DNA of 64,000 nt from assembly GCA_963693305.1 (NCBI GenBank), contig OY855915.1, forward strand, positions 18,045,222 through 18,109,221, in the 5' to 3' direction. This stretch comes from Meandrina meandrites. Lineage: Eukaryota; Cnidaria; Anthozoa; Scleractinia; Meandrinidae. A program made the position numbers and the translations under genes. Of the stretch, positions 50,201-61,200 are shown in pieces. The number at the start of each line of letters is the position of its first letter. The first letter of the stretch is position 1. A model generated the notes under the pieces. It was not told the origin of the DNA and did no database searches. It saw only the letters and a list, made by a program, of their open reading frames with translations.

Positions 50201-53178
50201 GCAACTTTTTGCAAAGTTAAAAAAATTTCTATCTAGCGGTTTAAGAGCCACCTTAAATTTTCGGTAAGTTACAGTGGCCCTGAAACTGCTAGATAGAAAT
50301 TTTTTTAACTTTGCAAAAAGTTGCATCGTAAAGTACTTATCATTATTCAATAATAAAAAAATGGGGGTCACCCTACTTGTTTTTAAGTTATAAGCAAAAT
50401 TAAGGGTGTTTTAACAGGCTAACCTGTTGCTATGGTAACCAATGACATCATGAAAATGGCTACAACTTGCTTAGTGATGATCGGACGTTTGTCTGATATC
50501 CTTACTGTAGCAGCAACTGACCCATCAGACTTTAAGAGCTGGAAAGTGCTGGAAACCATTGAGAGTGCCAAAATTTGTTAAATCTTAATAAATAAAGTGC
50601 TTTGATTTCAGGTACAATGTTTTAAGAAGACTACTGCCTCTGACAAGTTTGCTGTTCGCTTGTTGTATGTTGAAGAAGAAGCCGTCACTTATGGTCGTCA
50701 CTGCTGTTTTACTGGTTGTAGTTGGTTGTATTACTGCAGGTGCGCCTTACAATTGGATGATAAGTACACATATATTTCACAGACAACTAAAAGCCACTAT
50801 AGCAAGTTCATAAACATTTATGTGCGAAATATGATGATTATTGAATTCAAAATCTTGCTAAAAAAACCAGGGTTTTTTATGCTACAGGGGTTCTCTCCTT
50901 CTGTCTGCTTGCCTCGCTTCGATCCCCACAAAATCTTTCTCTTAAATCATTGTTTTTTACAAAGGTTGGTCTGAAATACCATTCACTGATTGGTCAGGAT
51001 AGTTTTCAGTGATTTTCATTGTTGCAGCGAGATCACATGAACAGGAAAATGAATGCAATCCATATCTTTAAAATAGTATCATCACCCTAAACTTGCATAG
51101 TACATAAATTGTATTTATTTTACATTGTGTTGTTCCAGAAAATATCCATACCTCCCACGGAAGGTTTTTTTGGTTTAAACCCCCCACCCCTCTGGAATTT
51201 CTACTTAAGCTCCATACTTTCCTTACAAAATTTTGGCCTTCGAGACCCCCCACCCCCTCGGAATTTCCATTGACCTTCCATGGGGTGGGTATGGATATTT
51301 TCTGGAACTGCACATTGTAATAATTTGTATTGTATACGGGTCACAGGAACAAGGGATTTAAACTGTTTTGATTTATTATTGAATTCTCCCAACTAATACT
51401 ACATGTACATGTATAACACATGTACAGAAATACGTATGGAGACTTAATGTTGACATTGGACTTTAAAATCTTTTATCAGGCTTTGGAGATCTGGAGTTTT
51501 CAATATTTGCCTACTTTTCTGCATTGCTAAGTGTCGTTTGTCAGTCATTCTATCTTACGTACATCCAAAAGACGCGCGTGGAAGAGGGGCTATCCACCAC
51601 CACTGTACTCTACACAAACAGTATCAACTGCGTTCCTCTTCTGCTTATATACACGCTATGCAACAAGGAGCTGCTGGCGGCTCTGACATTTGATGGATTC
51701 CAGATTGGTGACTTTCAGGTTTGTCATTACCAGTATTTAGGAACTGAAAGTGAACACCCAAACAGCATAGCACATCCCCTAAAAAAAGCTGAACGGTAAC
51801 CTGTCATGTACAGTCAGGCCTGTACATGTTCCAGAGAAGGTTAAGAGTCCTAACCACTTAGAAGCGTAAACTATAATATTATTTCTTGGTTTTCTGGCCA
51901 TGTGCTCTATCCAGGCTGTTTTGTGTTCCCATAGCTACAGAGTTGCATTTACAAAACAAAATCTCCAAACATGGCTTGCTGTCATGCTTGTACATTAGAC
52001 AAGCAGAAAGTCATGGTTAACCAACTGCCTCGCGTATGTGGAGGATGGGTGCCTGGGATATCCAGCGGCCCTCAGCTCCACTATGGCCAGGTGGCCCTCA
52101 GATGGAATACAGCTCCCATGGTTGGCAACCCTGCAAAGCAGCCATGAGCCCAGGAACTTGCTAAAAATCCCTGAAATGGATTATGTAACTAATAATTTAT
52201 CTTCTCTTTGTCTCTTATTAGGCTGCGATTGTACTTGATGTCGGCATGGGCTGTATCTTGAGCTATTCTCTATTTTTATGCACAACAATGAATTCTGCAT
52301 TGACAACAAGGTACATTGGATAAATAAAACCGTTTCCCTGAGATAAAAAGAATATAAGACTAATAAAGTGCAAATAATAATAATAATTTCTTAACCCTTT
52401 AAGTGCCAAGAGTGCACAACATCAAACTTCTCCTCACAATATCAATACTTCATCAAGAGAAAAGGTTACGAGAATCAATAAAATGATCACCGAAAGGAAA
52501 TTGCTTTGATCTTTTAACAAATTCTCCCAACTTATATTATAAGAAAATGTATTGAGATCAGACAGGAGAATTTGTATGTTGATATTGGGGCTTAAAATGT
52601 TAAGTATTCCACAAAAGTCATTCCATGGATTGATAATACTTTCCTTTAATTTTATCCGTGTCATCAATTTTGGAATAATTGAATCATGCTCTGACTACTA
52701 CTTTAAGTCTGTCTTTTGAAGTAAAGATGCCATGTACATTAAATCCCTTGGGAACTAACCTGTGACACTTTTTAAATTTTCTAGTCTTGTAGGAGTTGTT
52801 AAAGGTGTTTTAACAACCATCATTGGCTTTTATACATTTGGTGGTGTACCAGTCACAGCTCTCACCGTCATTGGAGTATTCCTCAATACCCTTGGAGGAG
52901 CTTTATACAGCTATGCTAAATATTCAGAAAACATGGCTTCAGGGATCCAGAAGCACTTCCACAAACACACCCTTAAAGTGAGTTCTGATACAGACCTTGC
53001 AGAAAACAAGAAGAACGGACTGATTGAACACAACCACAAGATCAAAAATGGTTTTGTGCCCGATGCCGTGATCACAATTAATGAGGAAACAGCAGAGATC
53101 GACAATAGAAGAGGCAGCGATGATGGAAATGTTAGCTCATCTGATTCTGGTGTAGAATCATTGGCGGTTTATCCTTGA
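44244..53178 (+). CDS. SLC35D3: SLC35D-family nucleotide-sugar transporter (D3-like), complete, 7 coding exons, 405 aa
   Basis: A multipass protein of the drug/metabolite transporter superfamily, expected in Golgi or endosome-related membranes exchanging nucleotide sugars. Exons: 44244-44393, 47679-47809, 48766-48852, 50612-50739, 51480-51718, 52222-52310, 52785-53178. All joins are GT-AG and in frame. About ten membrane segments are visible (for example ILAALFYGIVSGSMSFVNK at 32-50 and the Leu/Val-rich VVTAVLLVVVGC). Features shared with SLC35D members are IPMYNVLRRLLPL, FYLTYIQKT, NSALTTSLVGVVK and VFLNTLGGALYSYAKY. The phrase IQK and the wording around VGVVK fit D3 better than D1/D2, but orthology is my inference from memory. 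The cytosolic tail of about 85 residues is hydrophilic and acidic and ends in a DSGVES motif. The start is the first ATG of the first exon; an upstream exon is not excluded. Confidence 0.9.
46020..46325 (-). mobile_element. SINE family B copy
   Basis: Minus-strand order: tRNA-like head near 46260-46325, then CTTGGGC-like TAGGCAAGACAT, TATAAATGCCTTTGGGTACC, CCCTCTGATGGACTAG and AGTAGAAATACTCCTAG-like sequence. A short second fragment of the same family adjoins at about 46020-46045. Confidence 0.7.
46351..46603. mobile_element. TA-flanked foldback MITE, 253 bp
   Basis: Ends CAGCGGATTCAGGTTGAGCG and the inverse CGCTCAACCTGAATCCGCTG-like sequence. The arms extend almost to the centre near 46475 (CAACAATGTTCTG / CAGAACGTTGTC-like). 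TA lies at 46349-46350 and 46604-46605. Confidence 0.85.
47135..47585. mobile_element. GGGCGCTTATT-ended DNA transposon relic, third copy
   Basis: GGGCGCTTATT-type 11-mers are repeated at both ends (three or more on the left, about seven at 47440-47575). In the middle the minus strand reads YDTEVIDVE then a stop (about 47439-47410), comparable to the acidic transposase tail in the copies at 19355 and 29080. Confidence 0.6.
49650..49875 (+). mobile_element. SINE family B, decayed copy
   Basis: CTTGGGCAAGATACTTTAC, ATAAATGGGTATCAG and a degraded second half, lying just before the large foldback. Confidence 0.65.
49927..50565. repeat. Large palindrome of about 640 bp in the SLC35D intron
   Basis: CAATGGTTTCCAGCACTTTT at the left is mirrored by GTGCTGGAAACCATTG at the right. 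Blocks such as TTGGTTACCATAGCAACAG and AACTTTTTGCAAAGTT recur in inverse. Arms of about 300 bases meet near 50245. The right end is 46 bp before exon 4 (50612). Confidence 0.85.
51135..51306. mobile_element. MITE of about 170 bp
   Basis: The inverted ends are TTCCAGAAAATATCCATACC / GGTATGGATATTTTCTGGAA. The interior has two CCCCCCACCCC-rich units. A relative with GGAAATCCAGGCGGGAGG-type units lies at about 25130-25460 in the importin gene. Confidence 0.75.
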
Positions 53179-53821
53179 CACCTCACATAATAACAGTAGC
53201 CTACACCTTAGATTTCCTTATAGTCTCAATAACTTGTAAAGTGGACATGTAAGGAGTGAATTCTAACAGAAAGAACTGTGCTCAAGTGAAGCTAGCATAG
53301 AATACAATAGGCAGGTAATGGATGGAGGCTATACAGTGCTGTAGATAGCAAGAGGCGTGACGAGGTACTTGCCCTACAGTGTATCTCCCAAAATTAAAAA
53401 CAGAAAAAAAACATTTAGTTGGAATATAATTCCCAGTTGAATGAGATTGATTTTTCTGAAGAAATGCCTTACGAGAAATGCTGCAAGGACAACAGTCAAC
53501 GATTATGCTGAAAATAGTGTTTTAGAGATTCTAGATTTCAAAATTTTCTGGAGGCGTGCACCAAGACACCCCTAGCAACTCACACCTTAATGGGGATCAC
53601 AGATCTCACCTTGTATATGCCAAAAGTCTGGCTATGCCCTGCGATAGAATTTTGAGAAATTTTTGGCATTTAAAAATAATATTTATAGGGACTGTGAATA
53701 ATTTATATCACTGGGGATATGAGCCTTAATAATATGTAGAGAGAAAGTTCAGTGGGTGGGAAAGATGGGTATTGAGTTTGTGGAAATATTTTCAGTACAA
53801 ATATTTTACCTTTTTAACTGA
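53179..53821 (+). other. Probable 3' UTR and flank of the SLC35D gene
   Basis: No reading frame of note. An ATTAAA at 53393-53398 is the nearest poly(A)-signal variant, about 215 bases after the stop. The true 3' end was not determined. Confidence 0.35.
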
Positions 53822-54968
53822 GTTAATGGCTCAGTTTAAATCATATTTATTGCAGGTTATTCTCTGATAGAGTTTGTTGTTGTAAATATCGAATATACTG
53901 TATTGAATACAGTTGTACTTAGTTAGTCCTCTTTGTGCATGGATGCCAATAAGGCCTCTACAAGAGTTCACCACTGATCTCAGTTGGCTGCTTGTCATTC
54001 CAGGCATAGTTGATAGAGGGAAGTGGTTATGAAGCCCGGGAAAGCTCTTTGTTGTATGTTTTTGTTGACTATTTTGGGGGTTGACAGTGCACAAAACCTG
54101 ACAAAATACAATAGGTGGTTACGTGTGTTCATGCAACTAACCAATAGAAACATTGCAATTACGTAATTCATGCATAGTGTATGAGTGCAAAACAAAAGAT
54201 CTGCAGGGGCATGGACCTTCCAACATAAATCTTGTCCTATTTGTTTGCCCCTTTGATGTTTGCCGGGCATCATAACCATTTCCCTCTATTAACTATGTTC
54301 CAGGTGACTCCATGTTCAGTCTCTGTCCTTTGTCTCTCTCTCTACGGTCCTCCTACATGTTTCTTTTCAGATGGCCTCTCTAAGGGGTTCATATGAGGGT
54401 GACTCTTGGTAGGGCTGTAGGTGGCATGCAGAGGAGCACATGACCAATCATCTCCATCTCCTTTGCTGCACTAGCTGTATGATGGGTTCTGTTCTTGTTA
54501 TTCTGTGCAGCTCGTAGTTTGAGATGGTGTCTGGCTAAAATATGCAGAGAGTCCTTTGCAGATACACTCTATCTGGAAGACTTCTAGTTAGTGACTGCAT
54601 TATGAACTACAGTTATACAGCTGTACTATTCAATCACAAAATTGTATTAGTTAGTTGCATGAACACACATAACCACCTATTGTATTTTGTCAGGTTTTGT
54701 GCAGGGTCAACCCCCAAAATAGCGAACAAAAACATACAACAAAGAACTTTCCCGGGCTTCATAACCACTTCCCTCTATTAACTATGCCTGAAATGACAAG
54801 AAGCCGACCGAAATCAGTGGTGAACTCTTGTAGAAGACTTACGGGCATCCATGCACAAAGAGGACTAACTATATAAGTACAACTGTATTCAATACAGTAT
54901 ATTCTATATTTACAATAACAAACTCTATCAGAGAATAGTCTGCAGTAAATATGATTTAAACTGAGCTT
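53822..54968. repeat. Inverted arms of about 315 bp flanking a LINE relic
   Basis: The left arm is 53822-54133 and the right arm about 54653-54968, complementary apart from scattered changes (GTTTGTTGTTGTAAATATCG, GCATGGATGCC, GAAGTGGTTATGAAGCCCGG and their inverses). The 500 bp between them contains the LINE relic annotated separately. Confidence 0.8.
54370..54600 (-). pseudogene. Degraded LINE reverse-transcriptase C-terminus
   Basis: The minus strand encodes LHRITRTEPIIQLVQQRRWR in one frame and then, after a frameshift, MIGHVLLCMPPTALPRVTLI followed by a stop. The pattern RRWRWIGHVLRMP...PR is the familiar C-terminal motif of RTE/Jockey-like non-LTR retrotransposon polyproteins. The frameshift and stops show it is dead. 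Confidence 0.65.
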
Positions 54969-56739
54969 TTTAAAATTGAATGCTTTTTCATTATAATCAA
55001 AATGTGTAAATAACCTATTTCCTTCAAAAATCTTTTTAAAAAGGACAAAAAGGATATAGGAATTATAGGAATTTTAAATCTTTCTATTCTCAGGGGCAAT
55101 TTCCTACCCCGAACTTAGAAGTAACCTTTCTATGTTAAGGATTTGGGATAGTATAGCACAAAATTAATTGGGACAAGGAAGAGATACAAAGTATTTATTA
55201 ATTAATTTAAATATATTTTGTATATTCCTTACAAGGAAGGGATTTTGTTGCATGTAAACCTGGTTTAATAACGCTTAAACAGCATTCTGTTTTGGTCAAG
55301 GAATTGTATTAGTTCACATTGTTTGGAAAGAAACACTCGTACATGAAAACCTATAACGAATTTTATATTTTGTGAAATTGTCCAATCATTATGAGTAAAT
55401 GCTTTCCATCATTATTCAACAATAATAAATATATTAATGAAAACATATTTCACCAAATTATCTACAGGCCATACTTGTCAAATAACAATATATCAGCCCG
55501 GGACACTGGTCATTTAACGAAATTCTCCTGGTGATGCTATTATTCGGAAATATATGGCAACCAGTTGGGAGATTTTCTTTTTTCATACCAGGGTTTGAAG
55601 CGGGAGGGGTTATGGATTATATGTCATCCAAATTATTTTTCCGCTGAATTTCTAGTTTGATAAGGAATAAAAGAATTAGTGTTGGAATAAAGTTGTTATT
55701 GATATCTTGTGTTAAAGGGGAAAAAACAAAACAACCAACAAACAAAATAAACAAAATGAACAAACAAGGAAAAAGGCTGATGTAATGTATTGGAATTCCC
55801 GGGGGACTTACAGTTATTTGAAGAGGGTGTGGTGGTGGGGGGGGGAGGTAAATAGGGGTACGCAAATCCGAAGATTCGTGCTATATTCTTTTGCCCAAAC
55901 CCTCGATTCACTACCATGCTCGTTCAAATTATTTAAAACCTTTCTATATAGTACAGTTTTACTGCTACGGACTGTAGACGTTCGTTTCTTGTTTAAGGTG
56001 GCTCCATAGGGTAATAACATGGATGTGGCGCGCGCTAGTGTTATATTTTGAAATCTGGTTTTTGCATTTGTTTTCACTCCCAGTTCGCTCAAACTTATCA
56101 AATACAATAAGCAAGGATGAAATAGTGTTCTACAACCATTTCTGTTAAAATATTGGGTTTAAGTCGTGAATTAAGAGTACCCAAACAAATGCGACTTTGA
56201 GCGTTTATGTGGCTTTAAGTGCAATTTTCTTCTATTTCCTTCGGTGAAATCTTCCAAAATTTTCACAGTACATGGATACTATCTGAAAAATAATTTTAAA
56301 CAGAAAAAAATTGGGGGTTGTAAAGGCAGCTTCTTTGTTATTTGCAAATTTGTGTTTTTCCCCTCTGCGTAAAAACTGGTCTTGTAGATTTTCGTAAAAA
56401 ACGAATACCATGTAAAGCAAAATAATTATAACCTCTCTGGCAAATTTTACGAAATTTCACCGAAGGAAACGGGAGAAAAGTTAGACGAAAGTTGCCATTT
56501 TAGTCCCCCAAATTTGCAACAATTACGTAATGGAATAGAAAGTCGCCAAGATCGCTATTTGAGCATGCGTCAACGTTGAAACCACTAGGCTCGCTTACAG
56601 TGTTTACTGGGCGTTTTATGCAATTCCATGATGAAAATCTACAACCTCATATAATTTGGAAGCTTAAACAGCATTGTCTGTTCTTAAAATTCTATTGCGG
56701 ATAAAGATTTCCTTTGAAATGTTTAACTCAAATCCGTGG
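54969..56739. other. Intergenic, no supported gene
   Basis: Low-complexity AT-rich DNA with a short G-run at about 55840. Open frames are short and unconvincing. Nothing else is seen. Confidence 0.4.
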
Positions 56740-56973
56740 TCATTCTCGTCCCCAGAGGCCGCGATCCTTGTGGTCTGCGCCAGGAATCGAGACCTCTGGC
56801 CGCCTCAAAACCGGAAGTCTGCGATTCACGGACTCATTGTCAAATATGACACAAATCTGATTGGCTGAAAAACACCGAACGGGTACTCTGCGCATGCTCA
56901 GAAATTGGGAGCGGCCAGAGGTCTCGATTCCTGGCGCAGACCAGAAGGATCGCGGCCTCTGGGGACGAGAATG
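56740..56973. mobile_element. Foldback hAT-like MITE, 234 bp, 8-bp TSD
   Basis: The long inverted ends start CATTCTCGTCCCCAGAGGCC and include CAGGAATCGAGACCTCTGG. The flanks are ATCCGTGG at 56732-56739 and 56974-56981. It is the intact reference for the broken copies at 14516-15741. Confidence 0.85.
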
Positions 56974-56981
56974 ATCCGTGG

Positions 56982-58174
56982 TTAAAAACTTTTGCCTGAG
57001 CTTTCGTCAGCGCGCGCGCAGTTTCCCAAGGCTCGCATCATCAGCGCGCGCGTGGTTATAAAACTATATGGAGCCACCTTAAAGACGATATTACAAACGT
57101 TTCCTATCATTGCTATTCGATGTTTTAACCTTCTCATTCGATATTCGTACACCACGTGCATGCAGATGTGTTTCTTGAAAACCATAAATCTATCCGTAAG
57201 GTATATTTAATTTGCTCAACTACTTTGTTTCACTGGAAAGTATTTTACGTTGTACTTTGACTATTTTAAGATATTTCTCATATCATAGTAGGTTGCCACG
57301 CCATCCTCGCGCAATCAGTTGCTTAGCAACTTTAAGATGAAAACTGCGTTTCTGATAGCAGAATTTGCCATCAACTGGTACTAGAAGGGGTGCTTACCAT
57401 TTAGCCAAAATATCCGGAAATTCCGATTGGAAGTCAAATGGAACAGTAATTTTTCGGAAAGTCCGTTCGGAAATTGTGGACTACTTCAATAGCTATAGGT
57501 AGTCCGCTTTTTCCGTTCGGAACGGAACGTCGGAGATTTCCTTCCCATTTGCAAGATTTCCCAGTTCCAGTCTCTCATCAACGGAAAACAATAACAGGAA
57601 ACCGAATTTCAAATGCTTAGCGCTATCTCGTTCGGTTGGTTTGCTGATTTTGGAAAATGCCTTACCATTATTCAGTGTTCATCCCAACCGGTTCCTTCTG
57701 ACAAATGGTAAGCACCCAAGCTCTCCCGAGCCGAAATAGCGTTAACTTGCCTCTGAGGGATTTTTCGTGGAACACAGGACACCACGCTGCACAGGAATAC
57801 CACTAACTGTTTTATAAATATAACTGACAGTTCCAAATTACCTGCAGGTGACCGGGCTACTTTCAAGTTAAGAAAATATCAAATAAGTTTGTTTTGTTTG
57901 TTGATTCATACTGCACCGCGGGTCGGTAGATACATGTGTTGAGGCACCTGCTAGCTACCAGTATTAACCGGTGATACGGCTTTCCACATAGCAAGCACGC
58001 GTGCGCCATGGAGGGCACAAGTTCTTTGCCATTTGATCTTACCGGGATAATCCCTTTTTGACGTGTATTGTTTACGAAATGAAATATTATATTTTTTAGC
58101 TCATCGGGAAAAGCCAAAATTGACATTGTTTTTTTTTTCTGTTTCTCGGATGGAATCGTAGTGTTTTAATTAGA
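56982..58174. other. Intergenic, upstream of the MANEC gene
   Basis: Two CAGCGCGCGCG runs lie at about 57010 and 57041. A CCGTTCGGAA-rich stretch lies at 57460-57540. No gene or clear mobile element is recognised. Confidence 0.4.
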
Positions 58175-58180
58175 TATAAA
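58175..58180 (+). promoter_or_regulatory. Possible TATA box of the MANEC gene
   Basis: TATAAA 53 bases before the ATG at 58233, giving a short leader if used. Confidence 0.35.
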
Positions 58181-58232
58181 GCTAACTGCCAACCCTGAAG
58201 AATCGTACGCTAACAAGATTTCGAAGTTAAAG

Positions 58233-61200
58233 ATGTCAAACTTGGAATTCCGCTTTGCAATTTTTCTCACTACGGTAAGTCAGAATCCATTTTATCTAAC
58301 TCCCAAGTTCATATCGTTTTTAAAGCTTTTATGTATACAGTGTAATTTCGTTGTAACGAACGTAGTCTTGCTGAGGCCAAATTTGTGTTCCTTGTGTGGA
58401 ATGTTCGGCGATAATTAGAATTATATGACAATTAAAATGAAGCTTCAGTTAAGCAAGCTGTTCGTTATGACCGAATCAATTCGATATTCGTAAGTAACTT
58501 CCACAATATAACGTCATTTACAGCAATTATTTAGCTCTTACAGTTCGACATTTGAAAGAATCAAAAATTTTATTTTACAAAATGCTGAAAAACAAACAGT
58601 ACCACCTGAAATTTCTGCTCAACAGCTTTCATGAATTGTCACACACTAGGGTTTCTTCTTCAGACTATAATTAAGTTAGTACCACCTTGTAAAGACAGTA
58701 TGAAAAAATCGCTCCGTTTTTTTATTCAAATGGTTTTGCAGGCTAACCGGCCGGGCTAGCAACTCGTTAGTGCCCGTTATATGAAGAGATTTATACAGCT
58801 CTGAGAAGTGACGTACCTATGGACCCATGTCCCTCCGAGTACCATTTCAGTCACAATCACCTATAGCTTAATGATATAATGCCCTGGCCAAAAAGGGCTT
58901 TATATCATTTACTTGACTTGCGTTGACTTGCGTGCTTATTTGATCTCGACCGAAGTGAACACAAGTAGACGCAATTTTTCAACTTGCGCCTACTTGCGTC
59001 TCCGTTTGGCCAGGCCTCAACGTCCAACTAGTGTGTGGAGAGTCATGACGAAGAGCCTAATTACATGAGCCGGGCTGGCCCGCTTGATCGGGCTCGGTCG
59101 GTTTGTCGGGATTCCGGCACGCAGTCTATTTCTATTTTTTGAAGCACATAAATGTGTAGCGCACCATGAAGCTGCCTGAAACTGCAAAATAAAGTCCCAG
59201 ATTGCTCAAACAATCACTTCGCGCCAAAATTGAAACCGTCGTTCACTGTTGCAAAATCTAGTCCATCCTGGGCCAGGCCGGCTCATAAAACCAGGCTGAA
59301 AGCTATCTTGGCAAACCAAGCCAGCCCGGCCAACCAGGCCAGCTAACTATTGAGTTGATATTTATTAAAAGTTGTTTTTTGTATTTTTTCTCTAGGTTCT
59401 ATTTGTTTTTGGCCCTTTCAATGTGAAAGGTAAGTTGTTCATGGTTTTTTAGCTCAACAAACAAGGGCATTCTTACATGGGTTTTGTTTGCTGAGCTTGT
59501 TAACTGGTTCAGCAAAAACTCGTGTAACTTATCAACCAATCTAAGCGCCCGAAAATACGGGTTTTTGTAATCAGGAGTATAACTATTACAACTTGTGACG
59601 CGCCGCGTTTTCCCGCGCTTATCACTGCCTAAAAGATTTCCCGCGCTTATCACCACAGTTGAAAGATTTCCCGCCCTTGAAAGCTGTTACTTGTTTCCGC
59701 TTCGGTTTCTGATTGGTTCAATGTGCTTGTGATTTTATTTTTTATTCTTTTTTAAGATTTTGATTTTATTTACTTTATTTATGCGCTTTGATTCAACTTA
59801 AGAAAGAAGCGTTGTTAAGGCGGTGGCAAACGAGGACACGATGCTGCTTATGATGTTTCCTTGGGCGAGCAAACAGGGAAACAATTTTTGTGTCTCGAAC
59901 ACAAATTTTGTTTCCGCAACAAATGTTGCGTGCACGGGCAAACAGAGAAACATTTGTAGCCGCAACTTTGTGTCCTCGTTTGCCACCGCCTTTAGGGCTT
60001 CAGAGGAGCCGTGACATACAACTAAGAAAACTACTTCATTGTTATTTTGCAGGTGATATTGCACCAGATATCGACCTTTTAAGTAATTTAGGTGGCAACT
60101 CGATGTACGACGACCCCACAGAATACCAACGGACCAAACGTTCTTATATACAGGATGATGACACTGGACTAACCAATGATGATGATAATGATAACGACGA
60201 GGGTGATGATGATGACGACATCAGTGATGAAGGATTCTATGATGGGGACGAAGATGATGACGATAGAACCAATAGCCAGGGGAAGGGTCTAAAAGCCAGT
60301 GATTCTAGTTCGTCGGTTCTTCACAAGAAGGATGAGATTCACCAGGTGAATGCCAAACATGTAGAGCAGAAGCAGCCATTGAGTATGGAGGATGATGATA
60401 AGAGTCCAGATGAAGTAGGTTCGTCTGATGACAGTGAAGGCAGTAGCAGTGGAAGCGGGAGTGCCGAGATCACGAGTCAAAATTCCTATGCAAGGTGAAG
60501 TCGAATGTGAAGTAGAATAGATCATTAAAATTAATTCTTATGCATACTGCGTAGTACATTAGACGATCGATCGATCAGTCGGTGGGTGGGTGGGTCGATT
60601 GGTCGGCAGGTCGGCAGTTCGCGGCTTGTCGGTGGGCCGTTGGGTCATCAACCCGTCCATAGCCTAGTCTTTAGATCTGTTAGATGATTCCATCAGTAAA
60701 TCAAAAACAATTCATTTATAAAATTGCCGATCTTTTTATTAAATGAGTAGGAATAGTTAATTTTATCTTAGCTATAAAATGCAACCGTTTTTCAATAGTA
60801 ATGATCAAAGTTTCACCAAAGAGGAACAAATGTCTTAAATTGCGGTGTAATGAAAATATAACTGCAATTTAAATGATTCCCATTAATTTAGCAGACAGCA
60901 TGTTTCTGACAAGGAAGAGGACGCTAGTGAAGATGCTTCAGCAGAAAAAGATGACATGGATGGTAGTAGCGATATAGATGGAGAAGAGACAAAACACTTC
61001 GAAGAAGGACATACAGCTGTGAGTGCTCGGCGCACAAAGCCAAGGAACTTGATCAAAATGGTACTGGAGGAATCTAAGGATGCAGAACGAGAAGAAAAAT
61101 TGGAACAGGAGAATGATTATGAAAATTCAGGCGAAGAATTTGGATCCTCAGCTGGCTTTGTCCAAGGCAGTGGCGAAACAGGGGCTTATCACGAAGAGGA

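Noticed and set aside
44244..53178. Calling the transporter SLC35D1 or D2
   Set aside because: Remembered D1 motifs (such as the VVNKSVLT and MFTVLRRFSILFTM regions) fit less well than D3-type IPMYNVLRRLLPL and VGVVK; family certain, member tentative.
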